Below are positions 34,501 to 42,983 of a stretch of DNA of 64,000 bases, piece by piece (within the stretch, counting starts at the first letter, position 1; each line of letters starts with the position of its first letter). Where the stretch lies: NCBI RefSeq assembly GCF_943913405.1, contig NZ_CALTYA010000008.1, positions 1 to 64,000 on the forward strand. Reading direction: 5' to 3'. Under the pieces are notes generated by a model that did not search any database, was not told where the DNA came from, and saw only the letters and a list, made by a program, of their open reading frames with translations. A program made the translations under genes and the position numbers. The DNA comes from an uncultured Flavobacterium sp. (lineage in GTDB: Bacteria > Bacteroidota > Bacteroidia > Flavobacteriales > Flavobacteriaceae).

Positions 34501-36058
34501 CCAAGTCGGCTTGACAGTTCCTTATTTAAATGTGGATTATGAATTCGACAAGCGCTCGATTGTTGACCTTACGGAGAACCAATTCCGTTTCAACGATGCG
34601 ACGATGACCGATACAAAATACAAGACGAAAGGGAAATTAAGCGGCAGTATCAAGCACCAGAATTTCAAGAATTGGGTGTTGGACTTGAATATTAGTTCAG
34701 ATCGACTGCTGGCTTTGGATACCAAAGATTCTGAAGATGCGATTTATTATGGAACTGCTTTTATTCAAGGATCGGCTTCTATAAAAGGACCGACAAATGG
34801 TTTGCTGATTTCTGTTGATGCAGAATCTAAGCAAGGAACGAATATCAAGATTCCGATAAATAGTGCAGGAGGTGCTGGAAATAGCGCTTTCATAAAATTC
34901 TTGAGCCCAAAAGAGAAATATGATCTGGATAAGGGAATTACTGAGAAAATTATAAATAATTCAGGACTCGAATTGCAGTTTGACTTAAAAGTTACGCCTG
35001 AAGCGGAAGTAGAAATTATTATCGACAGAAGTACTGGCCATGCTTTAAAAGGAAAAGGAACCGGAAATATTAAGCTAGAAATCAGCACGCTTGGAAAATT
35101 CAACATGACAGGAGATTACCAAGTTTCTGAAGGAGAATATAATTTCAAGTATGGAGGAATTATCGACAAGAAATTTCAAGTGAAAAAAGGAAGCTCGATT
35201 GCTTGGGACGGAGATCCGCTTCGCGCTAGGCTGAATATTGACGCTGTTTATAAAACCCAAGCGAATCCTGCGGTTTTGCAAGACAATCCTTCGTTTAACA
35301 GAAAAGTTCCGGTGGAAGTAGTCATTGGATTGACAGGAAATCTTATGAATCCTGATCCTGACTTTATTATTAATTTTCCAACGGTAAGCTCAGTTTTGAA
35401 ATCGGAATTGCAGGTTAAATTAGATGATAGAGATACGCGTGTGAACCAGGCTCTGTCATTATTAGGAACTGGAAATTTCATCAGCTCAGAAAATGCAGGA
35501 ACTGCTGTTTATGGAAGTTTGTTTGAAAGAGCCAGCGGTTTGTTCAACGATTTGTTTCAAGATGCCGACGGTAAATTTACGGTCAATCTTGATTACCAAA
35601 TGGCAGACAAAACGCCAACGGCAGAAACAAGTGGGCAGTTTGGAATTGCAATTACGACTCAAATAAGCGAAAGAATTACGATTGACGGAAAAGTCGGCGT
35701 TCCTGTTGGCGGCGTAAACCAGTCGGTAATCGTGGGCAACGTAGAAATCAAATACCGAGTGAATGACGACGGAACTTTAAATCTACGCGTCTTCAACCGT
35801 GAAAACGACATTAACTATATAGGAGAAGGAATCGGCTATACGCAAGGCCTTGGGGTTTCGTATGAAGTCGATTTTGATACACTTCGCGAATTATGGTTTA
35901 AAATCTTCAATATTAAGACGGAAGAAGAGAAGAAAAATGCTTCTGATCATATTCCAGATTCTAATCTTTCTCCAGACTTTATCCAGTGGACGCAGGATAG
36001 AAAGAAAAAAGCGGAAAATCCAAAAACAGAACATCAAAAGGTTCCTGAATCAGAATAA
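31565..36058 (+). CDS. tamB: translocation and assembly module protein TamB (DUF490)
   Basis: About 1,497-residue inner-membrane-anchored, periplasm-spanning protein of the AsmA/TamB group, thought to move phospholipid or help insert outer-membrane proteins. It has an N-terminal membrane anchor ending IALSLPFVQTKIAHYV, a very long beta-taco region of repeated strands, and the DUF490 domain in the last 400 residues (GEYNFKYGGIIDKKFQVKKG, VEVVIGLTGNLMNPDPDF, ERITIDGKVGVPVGG). From the first standard start codon, TTG at 31628, the anchor is cut short. The frame is open without a stop from 31541, and the basic, hydrophobic anchor (KKFKKIVFRTFLGLILLLL) is encoded upstream, so I place the start tentatively at the ATT at 31565. 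Confidence 0.85.
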   Translation: MKSIKKFKKIVFRTFLGLILLLLVLGIALSLPFVQTKIAHYVTEMLNEDYGTDIYVDKVEISVFGTVKLKDVLIKDHHKDTLISATSIKTNILSIKKLREGDLFFGDIYTDKLFFNLKNYKNEKESNINVFVKLFETGKKATKPFQLTADNIFLNKSRFRITNENSTNPVSVNFTKMNANARKFKIYGSDITAEIKRLSLQDHRGIFVKDLVAKFSYSKESMLLKELTVLTKESSLKGNIVLTYKEGGLADFVNKVHIDADIDSASVSTNELNYFYNEFGKGKKFNFSTLLTGTMNDFHTRNLKLKVDHHSEIIGNINFKNLFNPDKNAFLIRGDFKKLASDYGNLKSILPRILGEKLPSSLEKLGNFDITGNAQVTKTAVKADLYLTTAIGELGAVLQLYNIDNIDNASYEGNVNFEKFNIGRFLDQKDFGTVTVDLEVKGKGFTRKFLDTKINGNIYSLNFKKYNYKNIKVDGNLKNPLFQGRVVVNDANLKLDFDGLLDLSKKENRYDFHALIDYADLNKLNLVKRDSISLFKGDITMQITGNSLDNMYGNIAISQTSYQNQKDTYFFDDFTVNSTFDENRVRTIAINSPDIIQGKIVGKYEFAQVQKIAENAIGSLYTNYIPNKVKHGQFLDFNFSIYNKLIEIFLPQVSVGVNTFVSGKISSNTNEFKMNFNSPTILAYGSQIDNLSLEIDNKNPLYNAYVEMDSIKTKQYKISDFSLINVKLEDTLFFRTEFKGGNQARDSYKLNVYHTIDEKNNNVVGIKKSEVNVKNYLWFLNEKDSSDNKIVFDKKLKNFSIENILMTHNNQKIQLAGVVRDSTYKDVKLSFDDVSLEKLLPSMDSLRVAGNLNGEIDFKQNKNIYRPTSSITIDSLHVNEISLGNLSVAIQGNDNLNRFSVNSVLENNNVENFTATGDIGIINKQTFFDLNFKFDRFNLGALSPLGGNVISRIRGFATGNAGFAGTLKNPEINGRLFLDQVGLTVPYLNVDYEFDKRSIVDLTENQFRFNDATMTDTKYKTKGKLSGSIKHQNFKNWVLDLNISSDRLLALDTKDSEDAIYYGTAFIQGSASIKGPTNGLLISVDAESKQGTNIKIPINSAGGAGNSAFIKFLSPKEKYDLDKGITEKIINNSGLELQFDLKVTPEAEVEIIIDRSTGHALKGKGTGNIKLEISTLGKFNMTGDYQVSEGEYNFKYGGIIDKKFQVKKGSSIAWDGDPLRARLNIDAVYKTQANPAVLQDNPSFNRKVPVEVVIGLTGNLMNPDPDFIINFPTVSSVLKSELQVKLDDRDTRVNQALSLLGTGNFISSENAGTAVYGSLFERASGLFNDLFQDADGKFTVNLDYQMADKTPTAETSGQFGIAITTQISERITIDGKVGVPVGGVNQSVIVGNVEIKYRVNDDGTLNLRVFNRENDINYIGEGIGYTQGLGVSYEVDFDTLRELWFKIFNIKTEEEKKNASDHIPDSNLSPDFIQWTQDRKKKAENPKTEHQKVPESE

Positions 36059-36198
36059 CACATTTTTAAGGCTTTATTTTTTCAAGATTCCTATAATTTA
36101 ATGAACATTTCGATACATAACAAGAAAACTTATTAACGAAATCGTTTGAAAGATGCCTCATTTCCTAAAATAATAAAAACCCTTGCTGTTAAGTGATA

Positions 36199-36206
36199 TA
36201 TGTTTG
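36199..36206 (+). promoter_or_regulatory. -7 box of the pfkA promoter
   Basis: TATGTTTG matches TAnnTTTG and lies 29 bases before the pfkA ATG. Confidence 0.5.
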
Positions 36207-36234
36207 CTAATTTTACAATATTAATAGCAAATAA

Positions 36235-37221
36235 ATGTCAAAAACAATAAAAAAAATCGGTGTGCTGACCTCAGGAGGAGATTCTCCGGGGATGAATGCG
36301 GCTATCCGTTCTGTTGTAAGAACCTGCGCTTTCCACGGAATTGAATGTGTCGGAATCTACCGTGGCTACCAAGGTATGATTGAAGGCGATTTCAAAGAAA
36401 TGGGACCCCGAAGCGTAAACAATATCATTAATAAAGGCGGAACAATTCTAAAATCTGCGCGCTCAAAAGAATTCATGACGCCAGAAGGAAGAAAAAAAGC
36501 TTTCGACAATTTGAATAAAGTTGGAGTAGAAGCTTTAGTTGTAATCGGTGGTGACGGAAGTTTCACGGGAGCTGAAGTTTTTAATAGCGAATATGGTTTT
36601 CCGGTTATGGGAATCCCTGGAACTATTGACAATGATATTTATGGTACAAGCCACACTTTGGGCTATGATACCGCTTTGAATACTGTAATTGAGTGTATCG
36701 ATAAAATTCGTGATACGGCAAGCTCGCACAACCGTCTTTTCTTCGTAGAAGTTATGGGCCGTGACGCTGGCCATATTGCCTTGAATGCCGGAATTGGAGC
36801 AGGAGCAGAAGAAATTCTTATTCCAGAAGAAGATTTAGGCTTGGACAGATTATTAGAATCACTTCAAAAAAGCAAGGCATCTGGTAAATCTTCAAGCATC
36901 GTTGTGGTGGCGGAAGGGGATAAGATGGGCAAAAATGTTTTCGAACTTAAAGATTACATAGAATCGCATCTGCCAGAATATGATATTCGTGTTTCTGTTT
37001 TAGGTCACATGCAAAGAGGTGGCGCGCCATCTTGCTTCGACAGGGTTTTGGCAAGCCGTTTAGGAGTTAAAGCTGTGGAATCTATCTTAGAAGGAAAATC
37101 AAACTTCATGGTTGGGATTTTAAAAGACGAAGTGACCTTAACTCCTTTAGAACAAGCAATTAAAGGTCATTATCCAATCGATAGAGAATTATTGAGAGTT
37201 TCAGATATAATGTCTACGTAG
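36235..37221 (+). CDS. pfkA: ATP-dependent 6-phosphofructokinase
   Basis: Phosphorylates fructose-6-phosphate, the committed step of glycolysis. The 328-residue bacterial PfkA shows GVLTSGGDSPGMNAAIRSV (near 8), YRGYQGMIEGDF (near 42), VVIGGDGSFTGA (near 102; the Gly after GGDGS is replaced by Phe-Thr-Gly as in ATP-type enzymes), GIPGTIDNDIYGTSHTLG (near 127; catalytic Asp) and VEVMGRDAGHIAL (near 168). It sits directly upstream of gap with 108 bases between, so a glycolytic unit is likely. Confidence 0.96.
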   Translation: MSKTIKKIGVLTSGGDSPGMNAAIRSVVRTCAFHGIECVGIYRGYQGMIEGDFKEMGPRSVNNIINKGGTILKSARSKEFMTPEGRKKAFDNLNKVGVEALVVIGGDGSFTGAEVFNSEYGFPVMGIPGTIDNDIYGTSHTLGYDTALNTVIECIDKIRDTASSHNRLFFVEVMGRDAGHIALNAGIGAGAEEILIPEEDLGLDRLLESLQKSKASGKSSSIVVVAEGDKMGKNVFELKDYIESHLPEYDIRVSVLGHMQRGGAPSCFDRVLASRLGVKAVESILEGKSNFMVGILKDEVTLTPLEQAIKGHYPIDRELLRVSDIMST

Positions 37222-37279
37222 CCACAGGCTATACGCTTTGAGCTTTAGGCTTTGAGCAAAAAATTAAACAAACAAATTA

Positions 37280-37321
37280 GTATTAATACCGGCTTACTGC
37301 GTAAAGCTTTAGGCCTAAAGC
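37280..37321. repeat. two palindromes in the gap leader
   Basis: GTATTAATAC at 37280-37289 and GCTTTAGGCCTAAAGC at 37306-37321 are perfect palindromes of 10 and 16 bp, the second ending 8 bases before the gap ATG. GCTTTAGGC of its left arm also occurs at 37242-37250, and GCTTTGAG is repeated at 37235 and 37249. They could be operator or RNA hairpin sites for gap. Confidence 0.45.
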
Positions 37322-37329
37322 AAACAAAA

Positions 37330-38331
37330 ATGTCAAAAGTAAAATTAGGGATTAACGGTTTCGGAAGAATTGGAAGAATTGTTTTCAGAGAAACTTTCAA
37401 CAGAGATAACGTAGAAGTAGTAGCAATCAACGATTTATTAGATGTAGATCATTTGGCTTACTTATTAAAATATGATTCAGTTCACGGTCGTTTCAACGGA
37501 ACTGTAGAAGTTAAAGAAGGAAAATTGTATGTAAACGGAAGAAACATCCGTATTACTGCTGAAAGAAATCCAGCTGACTTAAAATGGAACGAAGTTGACG
37601 TTGACGTAGTTGCAGAATGTACTGGTATTTTCACAACTATCGAAACGGCAAACGAACACATCAAAGGTGGTGCTAAAAAAGTAATCATTTCTGCTCCATC
37701 TGCTGACGCTCCAATGTTTGTAATGGGCGTAAACCACACAGAAGCAAAAGCTACAGATTTAGTAGTTTCAAACGCATCTTGCACAACAAACTGCTTGGCA
37801 CCATTGGCTAAAGTAATCCACGATAATTTTGAAATCGTTGAAGGTTTGATGACAACTGTTCATGCAACAACTTCAACTCAAATGACTGCTGACGGACCTT
37901 CAAGAAAAGACTGGAGAGGCGGACGTGCTGCTTCAATCAATATCATTCCATCTTCAACAGGTGCTGCAAAAGCGGTTGGAAAAGTAATTCCGGCATTGAA
38001 TGGAAAATTAACAGGAATGTCTTTCCGTGTGCCTACTGCTGACGTTTCTGTAGTAGATTTGACGGTAAAAGTGGCCAAAGAAACTTCTTACGAAGAAATT
38101 ATGGCCGTTTTGAAAAAAGCTTCTGAAAATGAAATGAAAGGTATTTTAGGATATACTGAAGATGCTGTTGTTTCTCAAGATTTTATTTCTGACAAAAGAA
38201 CTTCAATCGTTGACGCAACTGCTGGAATTGGATTAAATTCTTCTTTCTTCAAAATCGTATCTTGGTATGATAACGAATACGGATATTCAAGCAAATTGAT
38301 TGATTTATCTGTACATATTGCACAATTGTAA
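37330..38331 (+). CDS. gap: type I glyceraldehyde-3-phosphate dehydrogenase
   Basis: Oxidises and phosphorylates glyceraldehyde-3-phosphate with NAD. The 333-residue protein begins KVKLGINGFGRIGRIVFRET, has the active-site block SNASCTTNCLAPLAKV (near 148; catalytic Cys, His in TTVHATTSTQ near 175), and ends WYDNEYGYSSKLIDL. An open frame begins at 37252 but its first 26 residues are encoded by repeats of the leader and do not match the family; the ATG at 37330 is right. Codon use is that of a highly expressed gene (many GCT, GAA and AAA codons). A terminator follows. Confidence 0.97.
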   Translation: MSKVKLGINGFGRIGRIVFRETFNRDNVEVVAINDLLDVDHLAYLLKYDSVHGRFNGTVEVKEGKLYVNGRNIRITAERNPADLKWNEVDVDVVAECTGIFTTIETANEHIKGGAKKVIISAPSADAPMFVMGVNHTEAKATDLVVSNASCTTNCLAPLAKVIHDNFEIVEGLMTTVHATTSTQMTADGPSRKDWRGGRAASINIIPSSTGAAKAVGKVIPALNGKLTGMSFRVPTADVSVVDLTVKVAKETSYEEIMAVLKKASENEMKGILGYTEDAVVSQDFISDKRTSIVDATAGIGLNSSFFKIVSWYDNEYGYSSKLIDLSVHIAQL

Positions 38332-38344
38332 TTTATAATAATTT

Positions 38345-38374
38345 GTCCCGTCATTGATTTGGCGGGACTTTTTT
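38345..38374 (+). terminator. terminator of gap
   Basis: GTCCCG (38345-38350) pairs with CGGGAC (38363-38368), followed by six Ts. Confidence 0.8.
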
Positions 38375-38582
38375 ATATGCAATTTTGAACTTGCAAATTA
38401 CTGTTATAGATTTGAATATCAAATATTTGTATAAAAAACTTACCCGGTTTTAATCAAATTCATTTTTTTGTCTTCCCAGCCACAAGGGAATTTTAGGCAG
38501 AGGATTATTTTTTTAAAATTGGATAATTCGTCGGCTTTCTAAACCATTAAAACCGACAAACTAACAAACTAACTATCCATAA

Positions 38583-39431
38583 ATGAAACTATTAGTAGAC
38601 AGTGGTTCCACAAAAGCAGATTGGATTGCATTAGACGATAATGGCAATAAACTGTTTACCACGCAATCTTTAGGATTAAATCCTGAAGTTTTAGATAAAA
38701 AAGAAGTACTTGAAAGATTGGAAGATCGCTTCGATATTTATCACAACAGAAAAGCAGTAACGCACCTTTTTTTCTATGGAGCGGGCTGTGGAACTGACAG
38801 AATGAAGAATTTTTTGGTTGAAATTTTCAAAGAATTTTTCCCCAATGCAGAAGTTACCGTAAAAGAAGATACTTATGCGGCGGCGTATGCAACAAACCCG
38901 ACGAATGAAAAATCAATCATTTCAATCTTGGGAACTGGTTCAAACTGCAGTTATTTTGACGGAGAAGAATTGCACCAAAAAATCCAATCTTTAGGGTATA
39001 TGGCTATGGACGACTGTAGCGGTAACCGTTTTGGAAGGGATTTGATCAGAGCTTATTATTTCAAGAAAATGCCAAAGAAATTAGCGGCAGCTTTTGAAAA
39101 AGAATATGATTTAGAGCCTGATACCATCAAGCACCATTTATATAAAGAGCCGAATCCAAATGCTTATTTGGCGACGTTTGCAAAGTTCTTGATCCAGCAT
39201 AAAGATGAAGAATTTATTCAAGAATTGGTTCATGCGGCAATGCAGGTATTTGTTGATAATTACATTACGCAATTCGAAGATTGCAGAGAAGTTCCGGTTC
39301 ATTTCGTAGGATCAATCGCTTTCTACCTAAAAGACGAATTAAAAGTAATCTTAGACAAAAACGGACTAAAACTAGGAAACGTTTTAAGAAGGCCAATCGA
39401 CGGATTAATTGAATACCATAGAATTAACTAA
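38583..39431 (+). CDS. BadF/BcrA-type ATPase, probable N-acetylglucosamine kinase
   Basis: 282-residue ASKHA-fold kinase. The phosphate-1 loop is LLVDSGSTKADWIALDDNG (residues 3-21), the central loop is IISILGTGSNCSYFDG (near 118), and DDCSGNRFGRDLI (near 146) is conserved in this Bacteroidota family related to human GlcNAc kinase. It probably phosphorylates GlcNAc or another amino sugar during cell-wall recycling. It is monocistronic, 251 bases after gap; the gap contains an AT-rich stretch and a direct repeat AAACTAAC just before the start. Confidence 0.86.
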   Translation: MKLLVDSGSTKADWIALDDNGNKLFTTQSLGLNPEVLDKKEVLERLEDRFDIYHNRKAVTHLFFYGAGCGTDRMKNFLVEIFKEFFPNAEVTVKEDTYAAAYATNPTNEKSIISILGTGSNCSYFDGEELHQKIQSLGYMAMDDCSGNRFGRDLIRAYYFKKMPKKLAAAFEKEYDLEPDTIKHHLYKEPNPNAYLATFAKFLIQHKDEEFIQELVHAAMQVFVDNYITQFEDCREVPVHFVGSIAFYLKDELKVILDKNGLKLGNVLRRPIDGLIEYHRIN

Positions 39432-39447
39432 TTCTTTTTAAGTTTTG

Positions 39448-39473
39448 AAACCTGCAGCGATGCAGGTTTTTTT
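39448..39473 (+). terminator. terminator of the GlcNAc-kinase-like gene
   Basis: ACCTGCA and TGCAGGT (39450-39456, 39461-39467) pair around a GCGA loop, followed by a T run. Confidence 0.8.
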
Positions 39474-39488
39474 ATGCTTATTTATTTA

Positions 39489-39674
39489 GGGAGATTGTAC
39501 TCTGTGATAGGGCGGATCCATTTTTGTGAAGGGAAATTGTATTTTTTCATGCACCGGATGCATTTTTACATAGGGAGAATGCTTTTTTTTGCAGGCCGGA
39601 TGGATTGTCACATACTCCGGATGGATTTTGTTGTAGGCCGATTGAGTTTTTATATAGGCCGGATGGATTTTTGA
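39489..39674. repeat. 21-bp imperfect tandem repeat, about nine units
   Basis: Units start at 39489, 39510, 39531, 39552, 39573, 39594, 39615, 39636 and 39657 (the last one partial). The consensus on the plus strand is close to GGCCGGATGGATTTTTATATA. Because the unit is a multiple of three, both strands stay open: plus reads GRMDFYI-like heptads, minus reads KIHPAYV-like heptads (frames 39474-39674 and 39486-39743). Neither frame has support as a real gene, and the minus frame begins inside the RidA terminator. Confidence 0.8.
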
Positions 39675-39719
39675 AAGTGCAAAGTAGAACATTACTCTTA
39701 TTCTGGATTCCTTAAATGC

Positions 39720-39754
39720 AAAAAAGGCTTTGCTATCTGACAAAGCCTTTTTTG
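39720..39754 (-). terminator. terminator of the lptD-ridA unit
   Basis: AAGGCTTTG (39724-39732) pairs with CAAAGCCTT (39741-39749). The A run on the left is the minus-strand U-tract; the T run on the right would also work for plus-strand transcripts. Confidence 0.8.
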
Positions 39755-39774
39755 CATTTTAAAATAATAGAATC

Positions 39775-40155
39775 TTACTTCATCACAATCATTGAAATCT
39801 CCACATTTACATTTTTCGGCAATCCGGCAACTTGAACAGTTTCTCTTGCAGGAGCTGTTTTTTCATTAAAATAGCTTCCGTAAACAGCATTTATTTTTGC
39901 AAAATTGTTCATGTCCATTACAAAAATTGAAGTCTTTATTACGTTTTCAAAAGTCATTCCGGCCTCATCTAAAACGGCTTTCATGTTTTCCATGACTTGC
40001 TTTGTTTCTGTTTCGATATCGTCTAAAACCAATTCTCCAGTTTCTGGATGGATCGCAATTTGACCAGAAGTAAACAATGTATTTCCAAATGAAACGGCTT
40101 GATTATAAGGTCCGATTGGAGCAGGAGCCTTTTCTGTAAAAATTATTTTTTTCAT
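39775..40155 (-). CDS. RidA family reactive-intermediate deaminase
   Basis: 126-residue trimeric enzyme that hydrolyses reactive enamines/imines released by PLP enzymes. Family blocks are KAPAPIGPYNQAVSFGNTLF (near 9), SGQIAIHPETGEL, AKINAVYGSYF and the C-terminal PARETVQVAGLPKNVNVEI, which includes the substrate-binding Arg and the strand before the conserved Glu. It follows lptD by 11 bases and ends before a strong terminator, so it shares that transcript. Confidence 0.92.
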   Translation of the reverse strand: MKKIIFTEKAPAPIGPYNQAVSFGNTLFTSGQIAIHPETGELVLDDIETETKQVMENMKAVLDEAGMTFENVIKTSIFVMDMNNFAKINAVYGSYFNEKTAPARETVQVAGLPKNVNVEISMIVMK

Positions 40156-40166
40156 AGTATAAAATA

Positions 40167-42851
40167 TTAACGAAGCGTTCTGTCAGGCTGGTTTCTCTTG
40201 TCCCATTTAATGTCACTAAGAACAGATGATTTGATTCCGATAAAGAATCCCCAAGAAGTATATGTACCAATCGGAACCCAGTTGAAATCCATTCTCCAGC
40301 TCAGCAAATCACGCTCAAAACGGAATTGCGTAAAAGTAACTCCTTTTTGAACAAAATCATAACCTGTAGAAACACCAACTTTCCAGCGTGGCGTCAGGTC
40401 GATATTACCTGAAACCATCAGTGAATTATTCGTAATTTCATTCTGTCGAGCTGAATTATTGTAGGTTAGGGAATAAGCCAGTCGGATGTCCCAGGGAAGC
40501 ACGGCATTATAAAATGATTTCTTCTTTTCAGCTTCTTCAATATCTTCGTCATTAAACTGGCTTTGCCTGTTGTCGCCCAAATCACGGGCGGTTCCAAACA
40601 AATCATCTTCGCGTCCGCCATTTCTTAAGCTTTGATTTTTTAGCGGATCAGTTCGATCATTTTGATTTGAACCATCTTTGCTAGAAAAAGAATAATTCAC
40701 GGTAACATTTGCGCTTGAAAGACGGAAAAGGCTTCCTCCGTTTTCAATATTATACATGTCGATCTTCTTGTTGGCATTGTCCAAAGCATAAGGATCAAGC
40801 GTTGCCGCAAAGTTGATATTCATCTTGTCTTTGAACAAAACCGTTCCGGCGCTAACTCTTAACGGAGCTAATTTCATCGAATCTGCGTTTACGTCATAAG
40901 TCGTAGAGAAATTCAAGCTGTTCAAAAGCATAACTTTTTTAGCTTCCGTTTTCGTACTGTCTTTGTCGGTTACTTTCGCCTCAAAAGTATTATTTAAGTT
41001 GAAAGAGAAAATATTTGAATTACCTTTTGACGGCGGGCCATAAACTGTTCCGTTGAAACGGCTGTATTCGTTCAGCATTGTCCCAGTTCCATCTGGATCA
41101 TAAGTGTCATAATATTTGTCAAAGCTAGGCGTGTAAGCATAACTGATCGACGGTTTCATCAAGTGGCGGATGGCTTGGATTTTCTTGTCTTCCCCAAAAT
41201 TGAAAGTTCCATAAATTGTGGTAGAAATTCCGGTAGAAAAATTATAAGTTCTATACGAGTCGAAACCTCTTACGCTATAATCTTCTGCTTTTTTTGTATC
41301 CGGATTTATTCTTTTTTCATAAGTATTCATCGTCCAAACTTCATTGTAAGTTGCCGAAGGAGTTACGCTGAAATACTTAAATACTTTAAAATTCGTACTA
41401 AGAGGAATCGTGTGCTGGAATCCAATTTTTGCATCTCTAAACATTTGAGGCTTAAAGAATAAAGAGTCATTGGTTGTGATTTCGTTTTTAGCATTCAAGT
41501 TATATTGAATGTTCATGTTTTTTATGAAACCTTTCTTTGTTTCGTCTTCTGAAGCAAAAAGAAATACTCTGTCTACGCTTCCTTGAAAAGTAGGCAAAGT
41601 CATGTTAATTGTTTCTGTTTGAGTATTTTGAGAATGCGTTGCCGTAAGTGACATATTTACTTGAGGCATTGTGTTGTAAGTCTTTGAATAAGAGATAGAA
41701 GAGCTTAAAGTATTATTCAAGGCTGAACCAACGTTTGCCTGGTTCATCGACTGTTGGTAATACTTGCTACTTCCCATATTCACAGATGCAGAAAATCTAG
41801 AATTCGGACTAGATTTTGTGTCTTGAGAATGCGACCACTGGATGTTGTAATTTGTAGCTTTTGTATAATCTGGGAAACCTCTTTCACTTTGGATTTGGTT
41901 CTCAAAACGCACATTTACGTTCCCGCGGTAGCCATATCGTTTGGCATAACTCGATTCAAAACGCATCGCATAACTTCCGTTGGTGTAATAATCTCCAAGG
42001 ATTGCAAGGTCATAATTATCAGAAAGTGCCAAATAAAGACCTCCGTTTTGTAAAGAAAACCCTTGCCTGTTCGTGTCATTTGGAGAAGGAAGAATCAATC
42101 CTGAAGTTCCTTTTTTGTCTGACATCGGGAAAAATCCAAACGGAATTCCGATAGGCGTAGGAACGTCGGCGATGAACATATTTGTGATTCCAACGACCGC
42201 TTTTTTTCCAGGAACGAGCTTTAATCGTCTTGCTAAGAAATAATATTCTGGGTTGTCAATGTCTTTCGAAGTTGTAATCCTAGCATTTTTTATGAAATAT
42301 ACCGAGTCATTTTCTTTCTTCGTAATTTCTCCCTTGATGCTCATTTCGCCTTGAACAGAACGAGAATTCCAAACCAATGCTTTCTTGGTTTTTGTATTAA
42401 AACGTATAGAATCAGGCTCGATTACGTTGGTACCTTGCTTAAAAACAGGTCTTTGCGTATAATTTCCGAGCGAATCTTTAATTCTTCCGGCGTAAACCTC
42501 ATTTTTTTCATAATCCATTACGATAATTCCAGCTTTTAGCTCAAAATCTTCATAATAAAGTTCTGCTTGGTTGTATAAAGTAAGAAGTTTCTTCTTCTGG
42601 TCCATTTTTTCATAGTCAACAGCCTTGCGTTTTATCCTGCTTTCCAAAAAAGTTTTTTTGGGTTTTACAGTGTCCTGCTTGGTCGAATCTTTAGGAGTGA
42701 CTAGGTCTGCAAGGTTTACGGTGGCTGTATCCTTCTGTTTTTCAGCAGGTATGGATGTCGAATTATTTTTTTTCTCTTGCGAATATGATTCGGCACTTCC
42801 TAGTGTTAGGAAAAATGCTGATAAAACGATATGAAATAAGTTTGTGCGCAA
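40167..42851 (-). CDS. lptD: LPS-assembly outer membrane protein LptD
   Basis: Large outer membrane barrel that inserts LPS in the outer leaflet. Signal peptide RTNLFHIVLSAFFLTLGSAE leads to a Ser/Lys/Thr-rich segment, then an OstA-like beta-jellyroll domain around 90-260 (LYYEDFELKAGIIVMDYEKN, VQGEMSIKGEIT) and a barrel of about 600 residues rich in aromatic-ended strands, ending IKSSVLSDIKWDKR. The length of about 894 residues fits Bacteroidota LptD. No ATG precedes the signal peptide; the TTG at 42851 is the best start, with TTGs at 42902 and 42923 as alternatives. Operon with the RidA gene, divergent from the amidase. Confidence 0.88.
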   Translation of the reverse strand: MRTNLFHIVLSAFFLTLGSAESYSQEKKNNSTSIPAEKQKDTATVNLADLVTPKDSTKQDTVKPKKTFLESRIKRKAVDYEKMDQKKKLLTLYNQAELYYEDFELKAGIIVMDYEKNEVYAGRIKDSLGNYTQRPVFKQGTNVIEPDSIRFNTKTKKALVWNSRSVQGEMSIKGEITKKENDSVYFIKNARITTSKDIDNPEYYFLARRLKLVPGKKAVVGITNMFIADVPTPIGIPFGFFPMSDKKGTSGLILPSPNDTNRQGFSLQNGGLYLALSDNYDLAILGDYYTNGSYAMRFESSYAKRYGYRGNVNVRFENQIQSERGFPDYTKATNYNIQWSHSQDTKSSPNSRFSASVNMGSSKYYQQSMNQANVGSALNNTLSSSISYSKTYNTMPQVNMSLTATHSQNTQTETINMTLPTFQGSVDRVFLFASEDETKKGFIKNMNIQYNLNAKNEITTNDSLFFKPQMFRDAKIGFQHTIPLSTNFKVFKYFSVTPSATYNEVWTMNTYEKRINPDTKKAEDYSVRGFDSYRTYNFSTGISTTIYGTFNFGEDKKIQAIRHLMKPSISYAYTPSFDKYYDTYDPDGTGTMLNEYSRFNGTVYGPPSKGNSNIFSFNLNNTFEAKVTDKDSTKTEAKKVMLLNSLNFSTTYDVNADSMKLAPLRVSAGTVLFKDKMNINFAATLDPYALDNANKKIDMYNIENGGSLFRLSSANVTVNYSFSSKDGSNQNDRTDPLKNQSLRNGGREDDLFGTARDLGDNRQSQFNDEDIEEAEKKKSFYNAVLPWDIRLAYSLTYNNSARQNEITNNSLMVSGNIDLTPRWKVGVSTGYDFVQKGVTFTQFRFERDLLSWRMDFNWVPIGTYTSWGFFIGIKSSVLSDIKWDKRNQPDRTLR

Positions 42852-42920
42852 AGGTTTAAATACTATTTTTGTAAAAATATGGCTTAATTTTTGACGTGCC
42901 AAACTTACATATATTTTTCG

Positions 42921-42928
42921 CAAAAATA
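42921..42928 (-). promoter_or_regulatory. -7 box of the lptD promoter
   Basis: On the minus strand the bases read TATTTTTG, a match to TAnnTTTG. It overlaps the most upstream TTG of the lptD frame, which argues that translation starts further down. Confidence 0.4.
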
Positions 42929-42983
42929 GGAAAATAACAAAATTATAACCATAGCATTTTTATTAAAATTAACTTTAACAAAT

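Noticed and set aside
38461..38582. Possible fourth copy of the structured element between gap and the kinase gene
   Set aside because: It lacks the TAGCC(C/U)GAUG opening and the CAGC(G/A)GG closing; only short GTCGG/CCGAC complementarity is present.
39474..39743. Small repeat proteins on either strand of the 21-bp repeat
   Set aside because: Openness follows from the unit length. The minus frame begins inside a terminator and the plus frame directly after one, so neither is called as a gene.
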